The notes under the pieces: generated by a model
Database searches by the model: none
What the model was told of the DNA's origin: nothing
Seen by the model: the letters and a program-made list of their open reading frames with translations, nothing else
Source of the DNA: Cohnella silvisoli
Lineage (GTDB): Bacteria; Bacillota; Bacilli; Paenibacillales; Paenibacillaceae
Assembly (NCBI RefSeq): GCF_021190915.1
Contig: NZ_JAIOAP010000015.1
Location: 62,001 to 126,000, forward strand
Direction: 5' to 3'
DNA: 64,000 nt
In this document: piece by piece, positions 1 through 7,844 of the stretch
Position numbering within the stretch: position 1 is the stretch's first letter
Layout: every line of letters starts with the position of its first letter
Translations under genes and position numbers: made by a program

Positions 1-387
1 ATTAGTGCTTCGCACGCGCTAAATGTCAGAACCGCAGCACGTTTCGACTCCTCATTACAGCCTGCTTCTTTTCTGATAATCCGTTGGCTCTTTTCATTCG
101 GTCCAACGAGTGCCTCCGTTTTAGCGGAATCAACAGCCATGGACCGCAGTTCAGTTAGCCGCCTCGTCAATCAACTCAAGCTGATGGGTTATGTGACTAG
201 AGAAACTTCTCCTGACGATCGCCGTGGAGTCCTTTTATCACTGACCGATCTTGGACGACAAAGGACTATTGAAGCTCTCAAAGAGAAAGAATCCGTATTT
301 TATGAACGTATTTCAAAATGGGACGATGAACAACTCATTCATTTTATCGAAATGCTGAAACTCTTTAACGGCTACGATCACAAATAA
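1..387 (+). CDS. MarR-family transcriptional regulator (5' end outside window)
   Basis: The reading frame is open from base 1, so the gene begins upstream; 128 residues are visible. An internal ATG at 139 is in the same frame but would cut the helix-turn-helix, so it is not the start. The visible part is a winged helix: a helix around residues 22-38, the recognition helix with DRSSVSRLVNQL at about 48-59, and a wing with the MarR signature SPDDRRG near 69-75, followed by a C-terminal dimerisation helix. MarR proteins are dimeric cytoplasmic repressors that usually answer small phenolic or oxidative signals; the ligand and target here cannot be told. A strong terminator follows 29 bp after the stop. 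Confidence 0.85.
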   Translation: MSASHALNVRTAARFDSSLQPASFLIIRWLFSFGPTSASVLAESTAMDRSSVSRLVNQLKLMGYVTRETSPDDRRGVLLSLTDLGRQRTIEALKEKESVFYERISKWDDEQLIHFIEMLKLFNGYDHK

Positions 388-415
388 TGATTATTCTTCC
401 TCAATAAACACAGAA

Positions 416-450
416 AAGAAAAGGAATCCAGTCGCTGGATTCCTTTTCTT
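416..450. terminator. Bidirectional intrinsic terminator
   Basis: A perfect 15-bp stem (416-430 with 436-450) closes a 5-base loop GTCGC. The arms are A-rich then T-rich (AAGAAAAGG and CCTTTTCTT), so the hairpin can stop transcripts both from the MarR gene on the left and from the VOC gene arriving from the right. Confidence 0.8.
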
Positions 451-535
451 CGACCAATATTTCTCCACTAACCTTCAGTCTGACTATTAATCCGATAAAG
501 CTTTGTTTTGCAAGTCCGCAGTATACTGATCTTTG

Positions 536-1993
536 TTATTGTCCGAAAACAATGATGTAACCATCCGGGTCTTGAATGTACAGATTTTTGAATGACATGC
601 CGTTGTTATGAGTTTTTTCAATCGGTCCTAAAATAATGTTGGCTCCATTAGCTTTCATTTCTTCTATTAACGAATCAAACTCGTCGTAATTTATGTGTAC
701 AAACGTGTCCCAGCCCATATCGGGACCCGTCCAATCTGTCGGATAATTATCCCGTTTGGCCGATGCTTGATTGGATTTGACATCACTCGGATGCATTGCT
801 TGCTGGAGGATTAATTTCATTCCGCCTCTGATTGCATGTCCCCAATAATTGACCTCACAACCAAGCACATCGCGATAATAAGCTAACGATTTTTCAAGGT
901 CAGATACAAGCCTCACTTGCAAACTGTCGTAAAAAATTACCTTAGCTTTAGTATTTTCCATTTGTGAATACTCCTCTCCTTTATGTAGGTTAGTTGTTCC
1001 AACGGCATGTACTTTGAATGCAGTCGGCACCCGTTCTGGCTTGAAGCTGTCCGGATAACTTCGATCCTGATTTACCCAGATGTAATGGCCGTCGGGCGTA
1101 TAAAACTTAAGATAGCCGCCGCAGCCGGTAAACTCCAACTCTTCCTTCAATGCCCCGCCGTTCTCCACCACACGTTCCTTAAGCGCCCCAATATTTTTCG
1201 AGTGCAGCTCCAGCCCGTGCTTCGGGCGGCCGTCGAGGATCCAGTGCATGGGCTGCGGATTCTCTGGGTCTGCCGCTTGGACTAGTTGAATCATCGGCTG
1301 ATTTATTTCGCCGCTATTCACCGCCAGATAGATCGCATCCTCATCCGGTAGGGCTCTTTCAAACCCAAGCGCACGCTCGAAAAATACTGCCGTTCTCACC
1401 GGATCTGCGACGTGCATCGGAACGTGCCGGAAACCGGTTATGTTGGATTCGAACCGATCGTTGATACCGGAATCGGTTCGCTCGTATGCTCCGATCAGAT
1501 GGCCTTCGGGATCGAAAAAGGACATATAACCGTCCGACGGTTCCATTACGATCTCAGCCTTCGCTTGCAATAGCCGTTCATGAAGCTGAACCAAACTTTT
1601 GACGTAAAAAGCTAGATATTCCTTCAACTTTCCGTCTACCGTTCCATGCAGATGACGAAATTCCGAATTCGGAGTTTCAAGGATATGCAATCCCGGGCCG
1701 ATCCTGGGCGTCGTTTGCACGAAAGTATTGCTTTCAATCGGTCTTTCCGGATATTCCAACCGCAATCCCAAAACCTCAACATAGAATGTAACCGTTCGCT
1801 TAAGTTGGGTTGCGGGCAGCTGTACCAGCGTCATCAGATCGATACCCGACTCGAGTCCATTCGAAAGGCTGGCCGGTGGCTCTTGCGTACGATCCGAAGA
1901 TTTTCCGGCTTGGCCCATAATGACTTTGAAAGCCTGAGTGACATATTGCGGTTGATAGTTTTCTTCGTGAACCTTCTTTGCGGACTTTTTCAC
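536..1993 (-). CDS. Triple VOC (glyoxalase/bleomycin-resistance fold) protein, probable read-through fusion
   Basis: 485 residues from a GTG start at 1993 with AAGGAGAG just upstream. Three vicinal-oxygen-chelate modules are visible: about 51-171, 188-308 and 350-485. The first two resemble an extradiol-dioxygenase or glyoxalase pair (PEGHLIGAYE and PDGHYIWVNQ strands), the third a PhnB/glyoxalase-like single domain ending DPDGYIIVFGQ. VOC proteins bind a divalent metal and act on small molecules or sequester antibiotics; the substrate is not predictable. The third module has its own ATG (residue 345, position 961) behind a near-perfect ribosome site, so the long frame probably arose when an upstream two-domain gene lost its stop. 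The gene lies 15 bp after the AraC gene and is likely co-transcribed with it. Confidence 0.75.
   Translation of the reverse strand: MKKSAKKVHEENYQPQYVTQAFKVIMGQAGKSSDRTQEPPASLSNGLESGIDLMTLVQLPATQLKRTVTFYVEVLGLRLEYPERPIESNTFVQTTPRIGPGLHILETPNSEFRHLHGTVDGKLKEYLAFYVKSLVQLHERLLQAKAEIVMEPSDGYMSFFDPEGHLIGAYERTDSGINDRFESNITGFRHVPMHVADPVRTAVFFERALGFERALPDEDAIYLAVNSGEINQPMIQLVQAADPENPQPMHWILDGRPKHGLELHSKNIGALKERVVENGGALKEELEFTGCGGYLKFYTPDGHYIWVNQDRSYPDSFKPERVPTAFKVHAVGTTNLHKGEEYSQMENTKAKVIFYDSLQVRLVSDLEKSLAYYRDVLGCEVNYWGHAIRGGMKLILQQAMHPSDVKSNQASAKRDNYPTDWTGPDMGWDTFVHINYDEFDSLIEEMKANGANIILGPIEKTHNNGMSFKNLYIQDPDGYIIVFGQ
959..982 (-). promoter_or_regulatory. Internal ribosome site and start codon inside the VOC frame
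   Basis: On the minus strand AAAGGAGAGGAG (982-971) stands 9 nt before ATG GAA AAT (start at 961). This would give a free-standing 141-residue VOC protein (536..961). The linker it encodes in the long frame (HKGEEYSQ) looks like translated ribosome-site sequence rather than protein, which favours an original separate gene. Confidence 0.6.
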
Positions 1994-2008
1994 TTCTGAG
2001 CACTCTCC

Positions 2009-3352
2009 TTATATGACCGGAATGTAGATTTTAACAAGGGTATCCCGCTCCACGTTCATGCCGTCGAATGGATGATATTCCGCAAACCACTGCCGCTCTT
2101 CATCCAACCGATAGTTACCGTAGGTTGCAATCCAGCGGAGCATCTTATCAAGAACACCGGTCAACGAGCCGTAAGTCTTGGAAACGCAGCAGGCATAAGA
2201 ACCGTAACCAAAACATTTCTTTTCCAGTCCCTCTAGGTCAGGAGCATCCGTACCACCTATCAGAATCCCATTTTCCCACCAATATTGCTCCGAATCTTGA
2301 TTGCCGTAATGAAAGGTCATATAGTATTTCCCTAGATTCGCCTGCCGGCTTTCATCAGACCCACTTTTGTACCAATCGATTAGCCTTTTTTCGGCTACCG
2401 CTTGAGCCTTGGCTCCGTATCCTCGGCAGAAAAAGGCCTGTATCTCCGAAAGCTCGACGACTACAATCGGTTCGTTATGAATCTTTCGTTGTACGGGAAG
2501 ATACAGTTTCATTCTCGTTACCTTGCCGTTGTAAGCGATGAATTCTTCGATGTATTGATGCGTGCCGATTTCAAATGTGCTTTTCGGCAACCATTCGGAC
2601 AATAGCCGGTTCCATCCGTCTTGAACGGTCTCTGGGGGAGATGCGACAATCTTTCTTACGGCATACAGCCCACCAACGAATGATTCCTCAGTAAAAGTAC
2701 CTTCAACAATCCACTCTTCTCCATCCGCAATGAGCACGCGGTAACCAAATCGGGGTTCGCCGTCTTCTTCGGGAAGATCGACATTGCAGCCGAAAATCCG
2801 TAACTTGGGCTTAAAATTCCTCGCTGTCTCAAGCGCTCCGAGCTTTTCGCTAACAATCCGGAAGGCCTCATGTTCCATTCCTGCTTGCTGTCTGGAAATA
2901 TGCAGATAGACGTACATCTTGTCCGGCATGAAGCGGATAACTCTTACGTCTGGAAATAGCTCCGATTGCTCCTTGTATTCCTTGTAGGCGACTTGCTCAT
3001 GCAGGCGGATAGGTTCGAAGCTGAAGAAAATGTCAGCTTTGCGATAGACGGCCGGCGTCAACCCAACGATCTTCTTGAACATCTTGGCGAATGAATGATA
3101 AGACTCAAACCCGCTCTCCCAGGCGAGCTCCTCCACGGTACGTTTCGAGTTCCGCAGGTGATTGGCGGCGACGCTCATCCTTCTTTTGCGAATGTAGTCT
3201 TTGACGGGATGTCCGGTGAGCGCATAGAACACCCGGTACAATTGAGCGACCGAGATAAAAGCCTCCTCTGCAATCAAAGAAAGATCAAGCTCCTCATCCA
3301 ATCGTTCCTCGATGTAGTCTATCGCCCTTTGCACGGACTCCACGTAACTCAT
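2009..3352 (-). CDS. AraC-family regulator with two GyrI-like ligand-binding domains
   Basis: 447 residues using ATG at 3352, which follows AGGTGA at 6 nt; an upstream in-frame ATG at 3421 has no ribosome site. Residues about 5-105 form the double helix-turn-helix of AraC/XylS proteins (AEEAFISVAQLYRVF and ESGFESYHSFAKMFKK). Two tandem GyrI/BmrR-like effector domains follow at about 125-280 and 290-447, each with the pattern of a multidrug-binding sandwich (FGYRVLIADGEEW; MTFHYGNQDSEQYWW). Single GyrI domains after an AraC HTH are common (Rob, SoxS relatives); two in tandem is less usual and suggests domain duplication. It overlaps the ribosome site of the VOC gene downstream and probably controls it in response to a small hydrophobic compound. 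Confidence 0.85.
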   Translation of the reverse strand: MSYVESVQRAIDYIEERLDEELDLSLIAEEAFISVAQLYRVFYALTGHPVKDYIRKRRMSVAANHLRNSKRTVEELAWESGFESYHSFAKMFKKIVGLTPAVYRKADIFFSFEPIRLHEQVAYKEYKEQSELFPDVRVIRFMPDKMYVYLHISRQQAGMEHEAFRIVSEKLGALETARNFKPKLRIFGCNVDLPEEDGEPRFGYRVLIADGEEWIVEGTFTEESFVGGLYAVRKIVASPPETVQDGWNRLLSEWLPKSTFEIGTHQYIEEFIAYNGKVTRMKLYLPVQRKIHNEPIVVVELSEIQAFFCRGYGAKAQAVAEKRLIDWYKSGSDESRQANLGKYYMTFHYGNQDSEQYWWENGILIGGTDAPDLEGLEKKCFGYGSYACCVSKTYGSLTGVLDKMLRWIATYGNYRLDEERQWFAEYHPFDGMNVERDTLVKIYIPVI

Positions 3353-3431
3353 TGTTTCACCTGTTATCCATGTCGTTTTGATTATCATTATACCAGAGGA
3401 AATTATCCCCATTATGTTCAAAATTCTCAGA

Positions 3432-3478
3432 AATCAAGAAAAAGAGCAGACGCCGTGGCGAACTGCTCATTCTTGATT
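3432..3478 (-). terminator. Intrinsic terminator after the sigma-factor operon
   Basis: Long interrupted hairpin: 3432-3440 pairs with 3470-3478 (AATCAAGAA / TTCTTGATT) and 3444-3449 with 3463-3468 (GAGCAG / CTGCTC), with a small GCC/GGC tip. It lies 31 bp past the stop of the last gene of the leftward operon. Confidence 0.65.
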
Positions 3479-3508
3479 GATTCCTGCTTAAAGATTCATC
3501 CTTTTCCA

Positions 3509-4639
3509 TCAAGCAAATCGCGTCCACGACCGCAACGTTTGTGCCACGTCAACGCCTTCAAGAATCATCCGATTAATGTCGTCGTTAACCAACTGGCGAC
3601 TGGCGTTCCATTTTCTGCTCAGGAAAAAGGCACCAAGCTGGACATGATGGAGTTCTTGGAGGTAGCGCGACCAAACGGGGTGATTCGTTAATCCCTGCTG
3701 TAACGCCTGAGATCTCGTATTCGGTAAAATCCAAGAACGGCTGGCAAGAATGTAGTGGCTCAGAAACTCCCAAGCCAGGCGAGGGTTCGCAGATTTCTTA
3801 GTGACGCCGGCCCCGGCCATATAGAGCATATTCGTTTCGACCCCGCCCGGCATTTTCGGCAATCCGACTACAGCATACTTGTGATCTGGGTCAGGATGAT
3901 GGAAGAAGTGCCACCCGAACGTAAAGTTCATAGCTGCATCCTCATGCTTACGGCCTTCTTCCAATCCGGAAGGTTCGTTCGGCATTCGAATGATTTTGTG
4001 CACACGATAGGTATCGATAAGCTTTCGAAAGGCCTCAATCGTTGCGGGGCTGTCCACGTATCCTCTGGCTGTCGACCCGTCCGGCGATACATAACGGCCG
4101 CCATTACGCAGGATAAACGGCTCCCACCACTCAATATCAACGCCGATTCCGAATCCATACTGGGATGTTCTTCCCTCAGCATCGCGAATCGTGAGCTTTC
4201 TTGCGAGTTCCATCATTTCGTCCCATGTCCATTCATCGGTCGGATAAGTGAGTCCAGCCCGATCGAACATCTCCTTGTTATACATGATGAGCGGCATCAT
4301 GATTTCGAGCGGTAATCCGGGCAAATTTCCTCCATGGCCGATAGCCTGTCGCAGACCCGGGTACCAATCCTCCTCCAGCCCTTTTAGCTCTGAGACATAG
4401 GGGGTCAGATCGATAAACAGACCGTCGGGGTTGCCGACAGGGAATCCGCCCAATTCGATAATGTCGGGCGGTTCCTCCGATTCCAATGCCTTCGCCGATT
4501 CGAAATCGTCAACAGCCTGTTGAATAATCAACTTTACGTTCGGGTTGGCTTGTTCGAAAGATTCTTTCGCTTCCATTAAGATATGCAAATAGTGTGGAAT
4601 CTCCGTCATGAACCTTATTTCCGTCAATTGCTCTCCCAT
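3509..4639 (-). CDS. Solute-binding-protein-like protein without signal peptide (second copy)
   Basis: 376 residues from ATG at 4639, chosen because it overlaps the stop of the preceding gene as TAATG; longer frames run into that gene. The fold is that of family 1 sugar-binding proteins of ABC importers (MYNKEMFDRAGL, then TWDEMMELARKLT), but the protein starts MGEQLTEIRFMTEIP with no hydrophobic segment, no lipobox and no membrane helix. It is a close paralogue of the gene before it: both share the DIEWWEPF/DIEWYEPF block and end LRSWTRFA. With no permease nearby and coupling to a sigma factor, a cytoplasmic sensing or partner role is more likely than import. That role is inference. Confidence 0.8.
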   Translation of the reverse strand: MGEQLTEIRFMTEIPHYLHILMEAKESFEQANPNVKLIIQQAVDDFESAKALESEEPPDIIELGGFPVGNPDGLFIDLTPYVSELKGLEEDWYPGLRQAIGHGGNLPGLPLEIMMPLIMYNKEMFDRAGLTYPTDEWTWDEMMELARKLTIRDAEGRTSQYGFGIGVDIEWWEPFILRNGGRYVSPDGSTARGYVDSPATIEAFRKLIDTYRVHKIIRMPNEPSGLEEGRKHEDAAMNFTFGWHFFHHPDPDHKYAVVGLPKMPGGVETNMLYMAGAGVTKKSANPRLAWEFLSHYILASRSWILPNTRSQALQQGLTNHPVWSRYLQELHHVQLGAFFLSRKWNASRQLVNDDINRMILEGVDVAQTLRSWTRFA

Positions 4640-5754
4640 TATGCGAACCTCGTCCACGACCGCAGCGTTTGGGACACATCGGTACCATTTAGAATCATCT
4701 TGTTGATATCCTCGTTGATCAATTGACGTGACGAATTCCACTTCTCGCTTAGGTAATAACCGCTCGGACGTACGCAGTCGAGCTCTTTCATGTAACGCGA
4801 CCAGAGGCGATGATCGGTTAGACCGCGCTCCTTCGCCTGAGATCGCGTGATCGGGAGCGGCCAAGAATGACGCTCAATGATATAATGGCGCAGAAACTCC
4901 CATGCTAGGCGCGGGTACTGCGACTTTGAAATAATCCCGGCCGCGCCCATGTAGATCATGTTCGACTGATCGCCTCCAGGCATTTTCGGCAGACCGACCA
5001 CCCCGAACTTATCATCGATCTTGTGATAAATCAGACCGCCGGTAAACCACATGAAACCGAAGATCATCGCAAAACCCTCGTGAAGTTGACCTGCTTCGGA
5101 AGGCTCGTCCGGCTTCCGGATAATCCCGTGTACACGATACGCGTCAATCATCTTGCGGATCGCCTCTATAGTGGCCTGGCTATCAATATATCCCCTCGCC
5201 GTCGATCCGTCCGGAGACAGGTAGCTTCCGCCATTCCGGAAAACAAACGGCTCATACCACTCGATATCCACGCCTATCCCAAAGCCAAACTGCGAAGCTA
5301 CGCCTTGCTCATTACGGATCGTCAGTTTTTTACCCACCTCGATAAAATCGTCCCATGTCCAATCCTCGGCGGGAAAAGTAAGCCCAGCACGTTCGAACAT
5401 TTCCTTATTGAAGACGATGAGCGGTATGCTGACGTCGACCGGCAGTCCGGGCAGCATTCCGTTGTGGCGGGCGACCCGCATTGGTCCTTCGTAAAAATCC
5501 TTTTCGAGTCCCTCGGCATCTGCGACATAAGGATTCAGATCGACGAACATGTCTTTATTGTTAAACAGCGCCCACCCGCCCGACTCAATGATATCGGGCG
5601 CCTCATCGGATAGATAGGCGTTCTTCGATTCAAAATGATCGGTAGATTGCTCGATGACAATTGTTACACCAGGGTTGGCCCTTTCGAATGACTCCTTGGC
5701 ATCCGCCACCTGTTGCAAATGTTGAAACTCCGTCATAAACCGCAGCTCTTTCAT
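4639..5754 (-). CDS. Solute-binding-protein-like protein without signal peptide (first copy)
   Basis: 371 residues from ATG at 5754, overlapping the sigma-factor stop as ATGA, so translation is coupled. A longer frame from 5856 would need to overlap the sigma gene by 100 bp and is rejected. Canonical family 1 binding-protein motifs are present (VFNKEMFERAGL, WTWDDFIEVGKKLT, GVVGLPKMPGG). As with its downstream paralogue, the N-terminus MKELRFMTEFQHL replaces the export signal normal in this family. The two copies are alike along their whole length, pointing to tandem duplication. Ligand unknown; carbohydrate is the family default. Confidence 0.8.
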   Translation of the reverse strand: MKELRFMTEFQHLQQVADAKESFERANPGVTIVIEQSTDHFESKNAYLSDEAPDIIESGGWALFNNKDMFVDLNPYVADAEGLEKDFYEGPMRVARHNGMLPGLPVDVSIPLIVFNKEMFERAGLTFPAEDWTWDDFIEVGKKLTIRNEQGVASQFGFGIGVDIEWYEPFVFRNGGSYLSPDGSTARGYIDSQATIEAIRKMIDAYRVHGIIRKPDEPSEAGQLHEGFAMIFGFMWFTGGLIYHKIDDKFGVVGLPKMPGGDQSNMIYMGAAGIISKSQYPRLAWEFLRHYIIERHSWPLPITRSQAKERGLTDHRLWSRYMKELDCVRPSGYYLSEKWNSSRQLINEDINKMILNGTDVSQTLRSWTRFA

Positions 5755-7568
5755 TGTCCGTTTCCCTCTTCCCCGGCCGTTATGGCGATACTTTTCTCTA
5801 GATAACCAATTGCAGCGCTTTCGAACATCTTGGCTTTCTCCAAATGCACGACGCAAACTTCGCGCATATCCGGTGACAGTACTTCCGACGTCCGGATGAA
5901 CGGCACAAGCCGGCTGAGTTCATCCATCGCGTCTGCAGTTTGCTCATAGGCTTCCGACGCCAGCAACGCCAGCCGCATCGCCTCTCCATCAAGAAGTACG
6001 CCCCGCAAATAAAGCGCCGCATAACGCTTCGCCTCGGCATATACGGCGGATAACTGTCCCATCCCGTACCGGTTCGGCGCGATATGCGGGTTTTGCAGGT
6101 GACCGATCCAGCGATCATATGCTGCGAGCCCGGACGTGTAATTCAAGTAGGAAGTTCGCGGTCGATAGTCGCAGCCGTTCTTTGCGTAGTCGATTGCGAA
6201 CCGGATCGTCCGCAGCGCTTGCTCGCGTGCCCTTGTCTCCCTTGATCTCCTCGCAGTTTTCCCCGCCGCCTGTTCCAGCTTACTGCCGAAACCAGCCAAA
6301 AACCGCACGGGATTGTCTGTCACATCATCGTACGAAAGAATTTTACCTTCTGGCAGCATCGGATCGGTAAGATGAACGACACGCGCCCCATCATCGTACC
6401 CATAGATAACCGACCATTCGTGCACATACGGTTTGGTAACCCGCGTATCGAAATACAGTACCGGCTTCCCGACGTCGATGTGCTTGCGGATAAACGGAAT
6501 CACCGCCTCCTCAATCCGCAGCACGATCGGGAACCGCTCCACCGCCCCGAGCAGAGGCACGGGCGAGTCCGCCAGTTGACCGCAGAGAATCGAGATCTCA
6601 TAGCCGATTTCCTTCATCAGCTCCTGCAGTACGGCCCTCCAATCAAACACGTAGATGCCGTCGGCGAACGTCGTTTTGTCCGAGAGTTTCATGCGGAATG
6701 CGAAGGTGGACACCCCCATGAATTCCGCGGCTTCCCATTGGTCACTTATTGCGGCGAGCATTCGACCGATATTGCTCACGAATGTCGACATAATTGGAGG
6801 ATCTGCCTGCCAAGCCGGCATCTCAAGCAGCTTGTGTCTGGCCAATCCGCTTCCCTCCTTCTTCTCAGGCAATAGGCCGAGTGAGACACGAACATGCTCC
6901 TTGCGGAGCTTCTGGCGAGAGCGGTGGATATACGTGTAGATTGAGCCAGTCGTCATCCGGTACATGTCGGCGATCTCGTCAGGGCTCAGTTGGCGGAAAA
7001 AATAAGCCTTGAAAATATCGCGTTCCTTGCGGCTCAAGCAATGCAACAGCGAATGAATCGTTTCGTACATTTCCTTGCGCAGCAAATGCTCCGCCGGATC
7101 ATGTTCCCTCGTCGCTGCATCGGCCGCCGTACGAGCCAGATGATAGAGGATGCTGTCTAGGTCCTCCCAGTCAACCCGTGAGCTATTGGTCTCAGAAGAG
7201 GTGAGTATGGAAACGAACGGTTGTTCTTTCCGGTGCGGACCGCCCCGGCGCAATCGCATATTTGCCTGGTTACGCACGATGCGGTAGAACCAGGGGAGGA
7301 ACCGACTAGTATCGACGAGCGAGCCCATGTGCATAAATGCACGTATTAGCGCATCTTGTACAACGTCGTCGGCCATGTGGGGATCCCCTGTCAGTCGCTC
7401 CGCTAACCCTCGGGCTTTATTGCGATGCTGCTCGATTAACTCGCCGAACGCTTCGGTGTCCCCTTGTTGCGCACGCTCCACCAGTGACTGATCCCGATCG
7501 GCGGACGTCATCCCGGCGGGTACCGCCTTGTTAGCCGTACTTGCTCTGTCTTCCGCTTCGAATGCCAT
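5751..7568 (-). CDS. Sigma-70 (ECF-like) factor with large C-terminal extension
   Basis: 605 residues from ATG at 7568, preceded by GAGGAGG at 6 nt; ATGs at 7589 and 7616 lack such a site. Residues about 28-108 are sigma region 2 (AQQGDTEAFGELIEQH, DDVVQDALIRAF, WFYRIVRNQ) and about 165-225 region 4 (SRKERDIFKAYFFRQLSP, MTTGSIYTYIHRSRQKL). ECF factors end about there; this one continues for roughly 370 residues. Part of the extension (about 285-440: VLRIEEAVIPFIRK, VIYGYDDGARVVHLTDP) recalls the papain-like C39/BtrH fold, without a clear catalytic Cys-His pair, so a ligand or peptide binding module is possible. No anti-sigma gene is adjacent. A TATAAT lies at 7602-7597 on the minus strand without a clear -35. 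First gene of a three-gene coupled operon. Confidence 0.8.
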   Translation of the reverse strand: MAFEAEDRASTANKAVPAGMTSADRDQSLVERAQQGDTEAFGELIEQHRNKARGLAERLTGDPHMADDVVQDALIRAFMHMGSLVDTSRFLPWFYRIVRNQANMRLRRGGPHRKEQPFVSILTSSETNSSRVDWEDLDSILYHLARTAADAATREHDPAEHLLRKEMYETIHSLLHCLSRKERDIFKAYFFRQLSPDEIADMYRMTTGSIYTYIHRSRQKLRKEHVRVSLGLLPEKKEGSGLARHKLLEMPAWQADPPIMSTFVSNIGRMLAAISDQWEAAEFMGVSTFAFRMKLSDKTTFADGIYVFDWRAVLQELMKEIGYEISILCGQLADSPVPLLGAVERFPIVLRIEEAVIPFIRKHIDVGKPVLYFDTRVTKPYVHEWSVIYGYDDGARVVHLTDPMLPEGKILSYDDVTDNPVRFLAGFGSKLEQAAGKTARRSRETRAREQALRTIRFAIDYAKNGCDYRPRTSYLNYTSGLAAYDRWIGHLQNPHIAPNRYGMGQLSAVYAEAKRYAALYLRGVLLDGEAMRLALLASEAYEQTADAMDELSRLVPFIRTSEVLSPDMREVCVVHLEKAKMFESAAIGYLEKSIAITAGEEGNGQ

Positions 7569-7741
7569 GCTTGCCTCCTCGCTTCTCATCGCCCTAATTA
7601 TATGGATGCCGCCCAATCGTTCGATTTGAACAGTATTTAAAAATTATTTTTGTTCGTCCTTGATATAACGAGAAATAATTCGGCTTATGTGCTTAATTAT
7701 CCTTTAACTTTTGCACTACTCAGAACTGCTGGATTACAAAA

Positions 7742-7784
7742 AAGTGCCTATGTCACTTCAAAGTGCGTACTTCTCATGTATAGT
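7742..7784 (+). promoter_or_regulatory. Candidate promoter and operator of the SDR gene
   Basis: Two dyads sit in tandem: AAGTG-N7-CACTT (7742-7758) and AAGTGCGTACTT (7761-7772, palindromic but for one position pair). A TATAGT (7779-7784) with TTCAAA at 7757-7762 gives a plausible sigma-A promoter whose -35 region is covered by the dyads. HxlR and MarR proteins bind such short dyads and an HxlR gene lies just past the SDR gene, so it may be the regulator. Confidence 0.35.
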
Positions 7785-7844
7785 TCCTTCATGCAGAATA
7801 ACAATATCAATATCAAAGCACAGTACTGAAGGAGCTGAAACACT

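Noticed and set aside
3509..4864. 451-residue version of the second binding protein
   Set aside because: The added 75 residues are the other frame of the preceding gene and contain no export signal; the TAATG overlap sets the start at 4639.
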